Source of the DNA: Papaver somniferum
Lineage: Eukaryota > Streptophyta > Magnoliopsida > Ranunculales > Papaveraceae
Direction of reading: 5' to 3'
NCBI RefSeq assembly: GCF_003573695.1
Contig: NC_039359.1
Coordinates: 136,487,939 to 136,551,938, forward strand
Length of the DNA stretch: 64,000 nt
Shown here: one piece after another, positions 1 to 11,985 of the stretch
Numbering within the stretch: the first letter of the stretch is position 1
Layout of the letters: each line of letters opens with the position of its first letter
The notes under the pieces: model-generated
Seen by the model: the letters and a program-made list of their open reading frames with translations, nothing else
Told to the model about the DNA's origin: nothing
Databases searched by the model: none
Translations under genes and position numbers: made by a program

Positions 1-404
1 CAACCAACCTCATTGAAAGTGATGTACAAAATAGTGTATTTGATGAAGATACCTTGAGAAAATTCAGTAACTTCCACTATATTTACACAAGTTATAAGGA
101 AGGGAAGTTTTGTACTGCCTACTTCGAATTATCGAAATTTCCAAATTTATCTGATTTATTAAAAAAATATCCGATTCCCTCGTAGAACACAAAATATGAT
201 GTCAATATCATTGAAGTAGGGTGGTAAGAATCTTTGCCTAATATTTTAGTTCTATAAAAAAAAGTAGTGTAAATCCATATCAATCTTCATTTCCTTAAGT
301 TGAATAACAGAGACCGTGAGTCACCAGCTCCATTTTTTTTAAAATGAATAACAGAGACCGTGAGTCACCAGCTCCATTTTAGTTTGAAGTTGCACATACC
401 AGAA
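1..404. other. Unassigned AT-rich sequence
   Basis: No reading frame, RNA gene or transposon end is recognisable here. The only structure is a head-to-tail duplication at 301-380, listed separately. The stretch probably belongs to older repeat debris flanking the Mutator-like element that follows, but nothing in it proves that. Confidence 0.5.
301..380. repeat. Tandem duplication, 44-bp period, two copies
   Basis: A 36-bp segment containing GAGACCGTGAGTCACCAGCT occurs at 301-336 and again from 345, identical by eye and separated by a T/A-rich spacer. This is a recent local duplication with no evident function. Confidence 0.85.
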
Positions 405-1811
405 TTAGATAAAATCCTATTATTGGGGCTTAGATAAAATCCTATTATTGGGGCTTTAGAGTCAATAGGTTTTGGGGACTTTTTTGAGTTTTAACATCCT
501 AATATGGATAGGGGAAACCTAAATAATAGTAAAGGTCAAATATATCTTTTTCGATAAAAAAAAATCTACTCTTCTTCTTTTTCTTCTTCTTTTCTTTTTC
601 ATTTCATCAAGATTTCATCATAACGAAAATGATGATCATAATTTCATCATGATGAAATTATTAAAAATAAATCTATAATTCAACTTTCTTTCTTTCTTCT
701 ACTTCTTCTTTTTCTCCATCACATCATGATTTTTCCACCATAATTTCATCATAGTTTCATCATGATGAGAACCATGATCATAAAGAAAACCCAAAACTAT
801 TATCTTCTTTTTCTCCTTTCCATTCATAGATCATAATAAAGATGGTGATCATCAAAAAACTAAAAAAAACCACCATTTATTTTTGCTTTTAGATGGTTAA
901 AAAATATGATTCTATAAATTTTGGGTTAAAAAAAAGAAGCTTATTAAGGTGTTTACGGCTGGGAGTTCTTAGATTCCCAGCCGAAAGTAAATGTTTCGGC
1001 TAGGAGTTCTTTATTTCCCCGCCGTAAATAAAAAATACGACTTGGAACACCATCATTTCCCAACCGTTTTTGCGTTCTACGGTTGGGTCGACAAATATCT
1101 CGGCTGAATAAGTGTCTGTTGCGGCTGGGTTTTCCCAGCCATAACTGTTTCTGAAAACCAAGAAAAAAATCGAAAAAACTTTCGGTTGGGAAAACCAAGC
1201 CGAAACATGGACTCTCGGTTGGGTCGAAAAAATTTCCCGGCCGTAATCTTGATTCACGGTTGGGAATCTAAGAACTCCTAGCCGTAAATACTTTCAGAAA
1301 CTTTTTTTTTACCCGAAATTCATAGAATCATATCTTTTAACCATCTAAAAGCAAAAATAAATGGTGGGTTTACTTAGTTTTTTCTTTCTATGATGATCAT
1401 CATCTTTATCATGATCTATCAATGGGAAGGAGAAAGAGAAGTTAATAATTTTGGGTTTTCTTTATGATCATCGTTCTCATCATGATGAAACTATGCTCAT
1501 CATCTTTTCACAATTTATGAATGAGAAGAGAAGGATGGGGAGAAGATAATAGATTTAGTTTTTTTTTTTGTGATCTTCATCATGATGAAATCATGATCAT
1601 CATCTTCATCATAATTGTAAATGAGGAGGAGAAGAAAAAGATTATAAATTTAGGATTATTTTTTTTATGAATAATGAAATTTAGGTAATGGTATAATAGA
1701 TATTAGGAATATGATGTGATAAAGGATAACTTCATTTGCTATTCCATGACCCTGAAAAGCCCCAAAAGACCATTGACTTTCCAAGCCCGAATAATAGGAT
1801 TCTTAGATAAA
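405..1811. mobile_element. Non-autonomous Mutator-like fold-back element
   Basis: The left end reads ATCCTATTATTGGGGC after TTAGATAAA; the right end is its inverse (GCCCGAATAATAGGAT, then TC) followed by the same TTAGATAAA at 1803-1811. This gives a 7-9-bp target duplication around an element at about 412-1802. The arms stay complementary far inward: 868-928 is the inverse of 1311-1372. The centre (952-1290) is packed with copies, in both orientations, of a motif like ACGGCTGGGAATTC. There is no transposase frame. The termini and the central motif match the larger element at 15165-20899, so this looks like a deletion derivative of that family. The left end, with its target copy, is duplicated in tandem (405-429 and 430-454). 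Confidence 0.75.
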
Positions 1812-2062
1812 GAATGCAAAAGCAGAAAGATTATGGCATATCAAATCTTTTTTCTTCTTCTTAGAGATGTGACAACAAATCTTGTTTGGGAACTTAAACA
1901 TCATTAGCGTGGAGATATGTGATAAGTTTTTATTTTATTTTCCAAGTCTCCTTTCTCCAAAGACTGATGATAAACCGTGAAAAGATTTATTAGTAGTTTT
2001 TTAATTAATCTATACAGATTAGATAACATTAAATAAACTAACTACTATAATTAATAATATTA

Positions 2063-2275
2063 TAATAGCATACGTAAGTGTGTGTGATGTACAGTGAGTG
2101 TCAGTGTAGACGTGCCATGAGCATGTGTGGTTTATAGAGAGTTAGAGAATGAGTTGAGTCGAGTCGAGGATATAACCTGGAAAGATCTCTGTAACAAATA
2201 ATCTTTCTCTTAATCAAAGCTTTGATTCAAACCGTCTCAAAAAATGCAGACTTGTACATTCAATTTATTGAATGT
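2063..2275 (+). repeat. 5' LTR of the outer copia-like element
   Basis: About 213 bp, starting TAATAGCATA and ending near TTTATTGAATGT. It aligns to 7621-7631 joined with 14916-15109, allowing for the nested insertion. The primer binding site begins 3 bases after its end. Confidence 0.75.
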
Positions 2276-2278
2276 ACA

Positions 2279-2290
2279 TGGTATCAGAAC
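2279..2290 (+). other. Primer binding site (initiator-Met tRNA type)
   Basis: TGGTATCAGAAC differs at one base from TGGTATCAGAGC, the common plant copia site complementary to the 3' end of initiator methionine tRNA. Its place directly after the LTR supports the call. Confidence 0.85.
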
Positions 2291-4106
2291 TCTACTTAAT
2301 ATTAATCACAAATCTGCAGTTGTTCTTCATCTTACAAAGAGTTAAATCTCAGATTTAGAGTTCTTACCACAACATCTTCCAATTTCACCTTCAAACAAAG
2401 ATTTCCATCATAATTAACTTGTTTTTGCAGCTAATTTCTTCATCAAGATCTGTTGTTCTTGATTCCTGATGCCGAGATAGTCTGAGCGTGTTCTAGATCG
2501 CTATACCAAGGTCTAGTTAGGGCGAAAACTTAAAGTTGTTCCACCGATTGGATTCAGCAGAAGATTGAGAAATTGTTGGTCTCATATCTTACTTCAAGGC
2601 ATTCCTCACCTATGTGTTGAAGAATCTTGCGTTTTCAAATGATGTTTCTGAGTTTGATTTTCGTATTGGAGTTGGTGTGAACTGCTCAACAGGTTTGAGT
2701 TCTTATTATTTCATCAATGCTGCTTATAGATTTTGTTTTCAAATTTTTCATGGAACTAGTATGTAATTATGATTACTAAAGGTTAGTAGTGTGAAGTTGT
2801 ATCTGATCCTGATGCTAGTATTGCAACGTTTTCAAGAGGATTAAGCATGATTTTGGATCTAAAACTCAGTTTTGGGGTTTGAGCTCTTGGTTATTCCAAT
2901 TTCCAGTTTGGTTGTTTTTGGATTGGAATCTCTTATCTCATCAACTGAAACTTGAGTCTCTGCTAGTAATCTCCAACCTTATCTTTAGATTACTTTAGTT
3001 TTAATCCCATGTGTTCAGCTTCTATAGCACTAGCTCAACAACAGAAAATTCTGTCTTCAAAATCCTTTTCATCATAACTAGTTTTTGGCAACTAGTTTTT
3101 TCATCAAGTCCTACTTGTGATGATACCTGGCGCTTTTAAGTCTGAGCATGCCTATCTCCTCTACACCTTGTCTAGATCAGAGAGAAGCTTAAAGTTGTTC
3201 CACTTGAAAGTGAGGAAAATCTCTTCTTACATCACAGATGTGTATTGATGTGTGTATGGAATGAAAGTTTGCTGCATTATATATGCTTAATTAGCTTCTT
3301 GTCAGTTCATCCCATTGGTACTGACTTTGGTAAGATCCTCTTTTTATGAGTGAGTTGGCTTGCGAGTTTAATGATGCAACTGAAGATGATGTTATGGAAT
3401 TGTAATTGGAGAGTTATATTAAGTAAAGGTTGATGTTCTATTTGATGAGTCTACATTCAATTCTGATGTAGTCTGGTTTAGTTATGTTTACTTTCATGTT
3501 TGTTATTTTGTGTGATTGAATAATAAATGTCCAACTGAGATCATGTTGTGAGTACATCAATAAAATTGGAATTATGTTGATGATCTGTGATGTCAATACG
3601 TGCAAGAGACTGCAGCTGCGGAGAATTGTGAATTGTTGCTTGTTTCTTTTACTTCTGGCTGGTATGAATCAACTGCAAAAATTTACTCCATATGTCTCCT
3701 ACAATTGGTATTCAATCTGCTAAAGACAATTGCTCTCTCATGTCATTGATGTATGCAAGATAATGGTGTTCCTAGTTTACTTTTTTTATGAATGGTCATT
3801 GCAAGATGTGGTGTTGGAATTGTGTTTGTGTGAGACTGCAGCTTATAGGCTAATGATGTTAAGGATTTTAAGTGCAAATGGTATACTCATTTTAGGATAG
3901 TTCTGTAGTGGATGAGTAATTGTGAGTTGTTTATTTTCAAGCTGTTGCTGCATTGGATTTCTGTCTGCCTACTTCTGGTTTACAATTTCCACTGCGTCGT
4001 CTCAGCATTACCTACTTCTCATACTACCGCAACTCCAGCTATCTCTCATGATGCCAACCTGACCATCTTACATACATAATGGATTTTTCAGATAAACTTT
4101 CTGGTG
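2291..4106 (+). other. Internal non-coding region of the outer element
   Basis: All frames are broken by stops and no retroelement domain can be recognised. The sequence is AT-rich with repeated short words around CTGCAG and ACTTCTGG. It continues at 6881-7620 on the far side of the nested insertions. Confidence 0.6.
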
Positions 4107-6049
4107 TGGAATGGAAAACACACAAAAACACTTGCAAGTATACAAGGTCAAGCTTTATAATATAGGGATAAGAAAGGGATCAGTCCACAGGGAGTAGGAG
4201 TGCATAAAAGAAATTTTCCTAAGCTAGCAATGGAGACAGGGCACTATGGCAGTGAGCAAAGCAAGGTAATGTGGCAGATTCAAAGAACTAAAACAGTTAA
4301 CACAACAAAGCAGTTAACACAAGATGGCAAAACAGCAAGGAACCAAGGCTGTGAGCCAAAGGCAGGGGTGAGATTGTGCACTGACTTCAGTGCACAATAG
4401 GCTTCAAAATGCAAGAACTAAGCAAAACAGTAAAGGAAAGTAACTAAGCAGTGAATAAAAGCAGAGCTGGAATTGTAAGTGACTGAAGAAAGGAATTGTG
4501 GCTAAGCTAATGGCTTAGAATCCACCTTGGTGTCCTAGCCAAACAATGTAGTTCTAGGTTGAAATTAAGACCCTAAGCATACAATTGGAATGGAAAGAAA
4601 ATTAGCTTGCTCAACTAATGTGCTCCTAGCATTGACTGTCTTTTGACAGTACAATCAATCACAAGCACACAGATGAGCACTAATCACTCCCATTGCTCAA
4701 GAAAAACAAGCATTAAGGTTCTAACCTAGCAATTCATCATCCAACAATGCACTAAGGCTTCATCTGAGCCTTAGCTGCAGTAACTTAGCTCATGAAAAAC
4801 ATGTTAACAGCATCAACATTCATCACATATGCTAATTGAAACAACATTCTCAACATTGAAGATAAAAAATCAAAACATCATATAACATTCACTATCAACT
4901 GTCATGCAATAACTGAAATTTAAATTGTAAACAAACAGAACAAAATGTTTTTCTCGCTAGTCCCGAGATCATCCCCCTCTACCCCTCTACATCACCCCCT
5001 ATTTATATCACCAAATACCCAATTTTTCCGAAACCCTAGAATTGAAATTAGGGTTTTCAATTTCCGAAATTTACTCACCAAAACTTTGAATTGACGTCGC
5101 CCCATGTCTTTTCTGCCTCTCTCGGTTCTTCTCCTGCTCCCAATCGCTACAATTGCTCCCTAATTTGAGGTGTTTTATCAACCCTCACCTAGGTCAGTTG
5201 GTGAGAGAGGTTAAAGTGCTTCGAATTAGGGGGATGGGTCGTGTCGGGTAATGATGGAGATGGTGGAGTTGGTGGTAGAAATGGTGGTGACAGGAGCGAT
5301 GGATGATGGAAGTAGCAGGTGGAGGTGATGGTGGTGGAATGGGTGTTTCTGCAGAGGAATGGGGGAGAGGAAGTCGATGGGAAGAAGGGGAAGGGGATGT
5401 TTGGTATGGGTATAGGTATCGGGTGCTCGGGTGTTGGGCGGTTGTAGCAAATTGGATGAACAGCGAGGATGAGCCGTGGGATGTGGAGATGATGGATCAA
5501 TCTAACGGCTAAAAGTGAAGAGGCTGGCAGAGACCGTTGGATGCAGATATACAACGAAACTAACGGTGCCGGATGGAGTTAGGTGTTGTAGTGTTAAGCG
5601 GAAGTATCGAGGTTTGATGCGCAGGCAAAGAAGCGACCGTAGGATGATGAGTTGGATCCAATCTGACGGCTGAGAATGGAGGCGGTTTTGGTTATAGAAA
5701 ATGGGTTTGGGTAAGGGTTTTGGGCCTTGGGTATGCCAAGCCCATATCTTCTTTAAGAACAATTCTTCCTTCTTGAGCCCATTCCTAGCTTTTTGGTCTT
5801 GTGCGCACCATTCTTTGCGGCTTCCTTGCGTAATTTCTTCCGGCTTTTCACCACTCTTCAGCTCTTTTCCGCTCCGCAAGTTATCCAGACTTTATTTATT
5901 ACCTAAAAATGCAAAATTAAGTAAGAAAAATATTTATTCTTGAAAACAATGAAAATACAGAATATGGGATAAAATGTAGAATTACTGCGCAAAAGATGAG
6001 TTAAATGCCAACAAAAGGGATAAAATTATACAATATTTGGCACTCATCA
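4107..6049 (-). repeat. Minus-strand LTR of an Athila/Tat-like element, nested in the outer element
   Basis: Read on the minus strand it begins TGATGAGTGCCAAAT right after a purine tract (AGGTTTGGGGGAATT, 6050-6064) and ends in CA near 4107. A TATA-like ATATAAATAG lies at about 5000-5010 on that strand. The LTR-end block around 4135-4200, where a stretch meaning 'CTGTGGACTGATCCC' precedes the terminus, is also found in the LTR at 61371-62873. No matching second LTR is visible. Several open frames inside (5189-5943) are G- or C-rich artefacts. The low-coordinate boundary is approximate. Confidence 0.65.
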
Positions 6050-6238
6050 AATTCCCCCAAACCTGAATTTTACTTGTCCTCAAGTAAAACAAAACTAAGG
6101 AAATCCTACCTATACCACTGTCGTTGGTCTCTCGAATGCATTTAGCATATGCACTAAGCCTTTTAAACCACTAAGTGTCCCTAGTGGACGAGTTGAAGTC
6201 TCGTGAAGGTTTGGCACTCATCACTTTCCAAGTTTTGC
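6050..6238 (-). other. Truncated 3' internal region with polypurine tract of the minus-strand element
   Basis: This stretch resembles 62874-63040 next to the other minus-strand LTR; both share CCCTAGTGGACGAGTT and the polypurine tract. A 14-bp copy of the LTR start (TTTGGCACTCATCA) recurs at 6210-6223. The rest of the internal region is missing. Confidence 0.6.
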
Positions 6239-6880
6239 CACTACTACAAAATGGCCTTCAGTCACGGTAATTTACCATGTCCAAATGTCTATAGACACGG
6301 TGATTCAATTTCTGAAAAACCCTGACTAAAGCCTGCAAGGCCAAAAGTCTAATATTTGGTCACGGTAAATTTTGAGGCTATATCTAAAATCCATCGTGAC
6401 CACATATTCAATAGTCATGGATCTTCACTATAGACCGTGACAAGTTTGCTCTTTAGTCACGGGATGCTGGAATACACTGTGACCAAGTTTAATCATTGGA
6501 CACGAATTCCTTGTTATTTCCGTGACCAATTTGTAAACTGTCAAACATGTTTATGATTTTGGATGTTTAGGCACATTCATATGCCTTTTGGAAAAGAAAA
6601 TGGTAAAACAGTGAAATATTCTTGATTACAATTACTAAACATTGCATTGAATTTGATAATATCTTGCAAAATCAACATAGTTTACATCCATCTTGATCGT
6701 GTGTTCGTGTTTAAGAAAATGTGGATGGATATTATTAGACCCGCGGCGACCATGCCCGTGTCCAAATATACGAAGTGGTCACGATTACACATTTATCCGG
6801 AACAAACAAAACTTTAGTATCGTGTGTAGCAACTACCGTGACAAGGGCAACCGTGACGAAAAGCCATAGTTCTACTAGAG
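6239..6880. mobile_element. Small non-autonomous CACTA-type DNA transposon
   Basis: The left terminus CACTACTACAAAATGG pairs with the inverse of the right terminus (CTCTAGTAGAACTATGG). The 3-bp target copy TGC flanks both ends (6236-6238 and 6881-6883), as expected for CACTA elements. Subterminal regions carry many copies of GTCACGGT or ACCGTGAC in both orientations, the usual transposase-binding layout of this superfamily. There is no coding capacity in 642 bp. Confidence 0.8.
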
Positions 6881-7620
6881 TGCAGTGTGTGAGATTGTTT
6901 TATTTCTACAAATGGTGGTACCATTAGTATAGTCAGCTGGTGTTAAATTTTGCAGTTGTACTGGTGCTGTTTCCGATGATATAAGACTCAACTGATGATG
7001 TCGCTTGCTCCAATCTCCTACTTTCTGTGAACTGCAGCATCACCTACCTCTCATTATGGTCTCGAAAAACTAACTACTAGCTGCTGACTCCTGTGTACTT
7101 CAGGTTTAATTGTACTGATGTTACATTCAAGCTACATCAACTGCAGTTGTTGCTTATACTCTGCAAGTTCAATTGGTTTATTTTCTCTGCAGCATATGAG
7201 TACGGTACTGCCCATCTTAGAACTTCAACTTTTGTCAATTTTTTTTTTAATTTGTGTATGGTACATATGTCCGTAATTTCTTACTGCTGGATATACTGTT
7301 AAATCTACACATGCAAATGATACTTCGATTCCAACATCACCTGCTTATCATGTTACACTGACTGTGTTTATATTTATGATGTCGCACTGATGATAAGCTG
7401 CTACTTTTACCAAAGCTTTGCGCATGATTTACCATCTCCAGTTTTGACCTTGTGTTGCTCATCTTTGATCCACACCAACAATTTCCTCATTCTTGACTAC
7501 TCATCAGCAACACCTTCATGGGCTGTCAATCATAATTTCTATTAGCATATGTAAGTGTGGGTATGCTATAGAGTAAACAAGATCAATGTCCCTTCAAGGC
7601 ACCTTGACCTTGAGGGAGGG
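6881..7620 (+). other. 3' internal region and polypurine tract of the outer element
   Basis: Non-coding continuation of the outer element after the nested insertions. It ends in a purine tract, TTGAGGGAGGG (7610-7620), directly before the 3' LTR start at 7621. Confidence 0.65.
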
Positions 7621-7636
7621 TAATAGCATAAGTAAG
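7621..7636 (+). repeat. Start of the interrupted 3' LTR of the outer element
   Basis: TAATAGCATA matches the start of the 5' LTR at 2063. After GTAAG (7632-7636) the LTR is broken by the Athila-like element and resumes at 14916 with the duplicated GTAAG. Confidence 0.75.
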
Positions 7637-9185
7637 TGATAGACGCATTTATGTGTCTAATTTGTCCTCGATGTTTCGTATTGTTAGTACTCGATTTCGT
7701 ACTTATTATGGTGTTTTGTGTGTTTGTAGGCATTTTTGGGAAATAAACATTTTTGGAAAATTCGGCTCGAAAAGTTGCCCGGGGCACCCTTGGAGGACAC
7801 GTGTTATTCGGACTCTCACCGTTGGTTAAGGGGCACCTCAGTTTATAAGGGGCACCCTAATTGGACAGCTGCTATTTACACTCCACAGCTGGATAAGGGG
7901 TGACTTTCTTCTCAAATTCAAATTTTCAAATTGGCGGGAAAATATTTTTATTCACTGTCAGATTTCAATCAAGGATTTGGAGGTGTTATAGGGAGACTAA
8001 ATGGCTGAAAATTTATGGCATTGTTCCTGGGACATATACAAAGCTATTACAAGTGTTTTGGTCTATCAAATTTGGCTGAAAAATCCGTGAAAAGAAATCA
8101 GGGAAACATGTGCATGAGAGGGACAGTTCACGGGATTACAAGAGTTTTGGAGATTAAACGTGTTTTGCTCATGTATGATGACTCTAGCAACACTTTGGAC
8201 CTTGAAAAAGATAAATGAGGAGATTTTGCTGCTGTAGAAACGCGTGAGAAGCTAAATCAGGGAAGAAAATATTCCCAAAATATTTTCTTTACTGCCCGAG
8301 TTCAATGAAGAATATTGAGAATCATGGCGTGACTGAATGAGTCTAAGGAGTATAAATAGGTGGATGGGATCATAGAGAAGATGATGGAGAGTTGGGGGAA
8401 GAAAGAGAACACAACAGAGACGAAAAATCAGAGTTTCAGAAACCTCCATTGCTGCTGATGCACCAAGAACACAAAGAACATAAGACCCACACTGAGCAGT
8501 CTTATTTTGCTACAGTTTTTGCGACACAGCGGCAGCAGTCTTATTTTGCTACAGTTATTGCGACACAGCAGCAGCAGTCTTTGAGCAACAGTATCAGTGA
8601 CACATACTGTGGGTCGTTCTGGTTTGTAACAAATATAATTGTTACAAACCCGGTTTAAATTGTTGTTCCTCCCTTTTCATCCTTGTAAGCACCTTTTTGA
8701 GCAATGAAAAATTCTTTTGAGTGTGTTTTCACCATGAGAAGCTAAACCCCACCACCGGGACAACGGAGGAAGCAAATTTTCATGATCGTGGTAAATGAAT
8801 TAATTCTTTTATTGACTTTTTGCATAGATTTAATTGTTTTATGATTTCTATTAATTACTTGTTATTTTGTTAGATGCCGCATGCTTAGTTTTAATTACTT
8901 CAGATGCGTCATGCTTTTAACTTACAAATAATATTTTACGAAATCTATTTTTGGCAAAGAACTAGAGTCACAACTTCTTTTGTTTGAGCCATATTGTCTA
9001 GAAGCAATGACTGAACCACAACAATATGAAAAGTAGTGAAATCCCGAGTCCCGGTCTCTCTTCATCCTGTGACAAATTTTGTATATATATTTTTCCTTAT
9101 TTTCTTTATTAAGCCTTAAAACAAATTCTCAACAAATCTGAGTGAACGAATCATCTTACTACAACTTCATTGAAAAATGCCATCA
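7637..9185 (+). repeat. 5' LTR of the Athila-like element
   Basis: 1549 bp, TG...CA ended, nearly identical to 13367-14915. It carries a TATA box at 8351, near which transcription presumably starts. Confidence 0.93.
8351..8358 (+). promoter_or_regulatory. TATA box of the Athila-like LTR
   Basis: TATAAATA in the 5' LTR; the matching site in the 3' LTR is at 14081-14088, exactly 5730 bp away. The 3' copy could drive read-out into the flanking outer LTR. Confidence 0.6.
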
Positions 9186-9190
9186 ATTTT

Positions 9191-9208
9191 TGGCGCCGCT
9201 GCCGGGGA
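9191..9208 (+). other. Primer binding site, tRNA-Asp type
   Basis: TGGCGCCGCTGCCGGGGA lies 5 bases after the 5' LTR. It differs by one base from TGGCGCCGTTGCCGGGGA, the Athila-type site complementary to the 3' end of tRNA-Asp. Confidence 0.88.
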
Positions 9209-10246
9209 TTTGTTTAGAGATTTGTTTTTAGGTTTTATTTTATTTGTTCTTTTTTACGCGTTTTGGTACTTTTGTTTGCTTTCACATTTGGAGCTAAGCT
9301 AAAGAAAAAGAGAAGTGTTGAAAAGAAAGGAGAATCCCAAAAAGGAAAGAAAAGAGAAATCCAAAAGGAGTGAAGAAGAAGATTTTGTAAATAATTTTTA
9401 CTTTATTTTTTAGAAACTGTAATTAAGTTTTTTTTTTATTTTTGTAAAGTTTTATTTGTGGACATTTTTATTTTTTGACATTGGACATTTTTATTTATTA
9501 TTTTTTTTAAACCCTACGGAAGGGTACTTTTAAATAAACTGTTTGTAGAGAAGGACGGCGATTACGATATCGCCTCGGCCCCTCGGGTTCGCACATGACA
9601 TAGGAGTCGTGGCCCGAGTCGACTTCAGCGGTTCTTCGCCCGTCTGGTACGGGAGGTAAGTTTTTCGAAACACCCGTGAATCCCCTGTCAGCGGGTTTAC
9701 TGTATTCCTTAAGGTGCATATATGCTGAGGATTTGAATACGGTTGTTTCAATTTCCTAGTAAAGGGCAAGGCCTGGCCAAATCAAGATAAGGACTCGGAT
9801 TTCATCACCGTTTCCTTCTTGCCCTCCTTAGGAACACGTAACCTACGCGAACCTAAGCCCTAAAATTTTGACTAGAACGAGACCGATAGCGTAACGAGCT
9901 TAATAGGAAAGTCATTCGAAAAATATTGGTTACTTTTTAAAGCATACTTCGAAGTTCATGATGGTTTCTGTGAGTTGAATGCGTGACTGCACCGCCTTGT
10001 AATGCGGTAAGGCCTTGGGTATCAAAGCTCTACGCAGCTTCCCTCGCCTCTATTCAACTTACTTTGACTCGGATTGATTCCATAAGGGTTTGCTCAAATT
10101 GTAACGAATTCCCTTTCGAAGGATTAGAAGCTGGTCTAGAAACAATCTAAGTGGAGCCATCATGCTTTTTGTTTGCTAGATAAAATAGGCTTGTTGTGGT
10201 CGAGTCAGCCTTCTTTGTGTTTGTTTAGAATTCTCTTGTAGTTAGG
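9209..10246 (+). other. Leader of the Athila-like element
   Basis: A purine/T-rich stretch (9209-9520) is followed by a GC-richer stretch (9520-10130). Short frames occur on both strands but none resembles a known protein. It may serve as packaging signal or leader; nothing in the sequence tests that. Confidence 0.55.
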
Positions 10247-11985
10247 ATGTCGAACTGGTATTATAATAGCCAATACAATGAGTATCCGACTGAGCAGCTT
10301 AGACATTATCCTTTTTATGACCATAGTGTGAATAGTGATTGGGAACGCAAAACCTTTGAAGGTTATGGTCCATACCATTTTGAGCCCAATTACTATCCAC
10401 ATACCCACAGGTCATACAAGCAAAACAATCCTTCTATTTCTCTAGAAGAGTCTCTCAAGAGTTTCAATGAGTCAACACGGAAGTTATTTATGAAAGATAC
10501 TTATAATATTCTTCTCCCAGAAGAGTCCGTAGAGCGGTCAACTAAGTTATCTCTAGAAGAGACCCTCAACAATTTACTGAGAATACAAATAGGATTTTGG
10601 AAAAACTTGGTCAAGATAGTCTTAATTTCCAGTGTAGTTTTCCCAATACCACCCTCGAAAATAAGGATAGTTTTTATTCACATAATCAAGATGACGAGGT
10701 TAGACTTGGTAACACTACTTGTTTTGATAAGGTTCGATCATTTTCATGTTATTATAGTGATGATTATGATGAGGATAGTATTGATGAAGAACATGAAATA
10801 TGTAGGCATAGTGATCAGGAATTTGTTACTCTGATTGAGCTTTTTAATAATAGTGTTGTTTCTAGTACAAATCCAAATAATTTTAATAATTATTCACCTA
10901 TTCAAAAGGACGAGGATTTGACTAGAGATACCACCATTTTAGACGATGTAGTTCATGATCCTTTAGCCTGCAGTATGTTGGATAATCCATTATTTGATGT
11001 GCATATCAGTGAATCGGAGGAGGTATCTATGATTAAAACCTTAGTTGATGAGACTTTATATGAAACTTTCTCTGATAATCCTTTATATGATTGTGATGAT
11101 GGTTTAGAGGAAAGAGTCTACCCTGAGAATACTGTTTTAGAATTTAGCGATTTAGAAACACTAGTCTTAGAAGATGAAAAACTCGTAGAAATGAGTGAGG
11201 ATGAACCCAACTTTGAAGAATCTATTGACCATTTCCAGGAATATGATGACCTAGAAATTAGGGAAGTTGTGACTAGTCTTTATAGAGACACAGAAAACTC
11301 TAAGTTTGGGGGTGATTATCATTCTCTGTGTGCTTTAACTCTTATAAAGTACCCTCCTGTAGGACTTGACATTTGTGCCTCAACCATCTTACAAGATTAT
11401 CTTCATACACGTTTTCCCGAACCTAATGATGTCCAGAAAGAAGCTCAGTTGTTAGAAACCCATCCTCTGGTTGATGTGGTTAACCCAGGTTATGATACCA
11501 AGATTGACTTTGTTTTCCCACCAAAAACTTTTCTTCCAATTGTGGGAACTTTTTATTTTAAGATGTGTCGTTTATTAAGTTTTGAGACTAAACCTAATCA
11601 CTTTAGGATATTAGGGTCGACACATTTTCTTAAGGAAGACCACCTCTTTCATTATGGTCAGCTGTGTGAGTCAAATCTGATTGACTTAGAGGATCCTCTG
11701 TTATTCAGGTTGTTGTTATGTGCTTCTAAGTTCTTAGTTGAGTTTTTCCAGACTCTAATACCTGAACCAGATCTTAGCTTTGAGGAAATCCAACCGATGA
11801 AAACCTGTTATCTAGACCCAGTTATAGAACCTGAACCTGAGCCACAACTAGATGTAGTTGTCTTAAACAAGGGTATGTTCGGTATCTTTTTGGTCTGTTG
11901 CAGTTTCCTCTTCTTGTGGGTAATACTTTTTGATCCAGATGACCCACAGTTATTCCGGCTACTTCTATATGATTCTATGAGGTGA
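10247..11985 (+). pseudogene. Unrecognised acidic reading frame of the Athila-like element, C-terminal membrane segment, one frameshift
   Basis: The frame opens at ATG 10247 with a Tyr/Asn/His-rich start (MSNWYYNSQYNEY). It runs to about 10580, where coding shifts by one base, and continues in the next frame to a stop at 11983-11985. The N-terminal third has two copies of a SLEES/SLEET-type helical motif. The middle is strongly acidic, with many Asp/Glu clusters. The end has an internal repeat (DLEDPLLFRLLL and later DDPQLFRLLL). A single hydrophobic stretch of about 18 residues (FGIFLVCCSFLFLWVILF, near residues 428-445 of the downstream 462-codon frame) sits 17 residues before the C-terminus. 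I recognise no gag, protease, reverse transcriptase or integrase. A C-terminal membrane segment recalls the env-like frame of Athila elements, but the resemblance is only positional. The frame is otherwise free of stops, consistent with recent decay. Confidence 0.6.

Noticed and set aside
5189..5943. Overlapping open frames of 70-125 codons on both strands
   Set aside because: They are Pro- or Gly-rich by-products of skewed composition inside an LTR, overlap each other on opposite strands and show no domain.
9507..9769. Two overlapping minus-strand frames in the GC-richer leader of the Athila-like element
   Set aside because: They overlap in different frames, resemble no protein, and lie opposite to the element's transcription.
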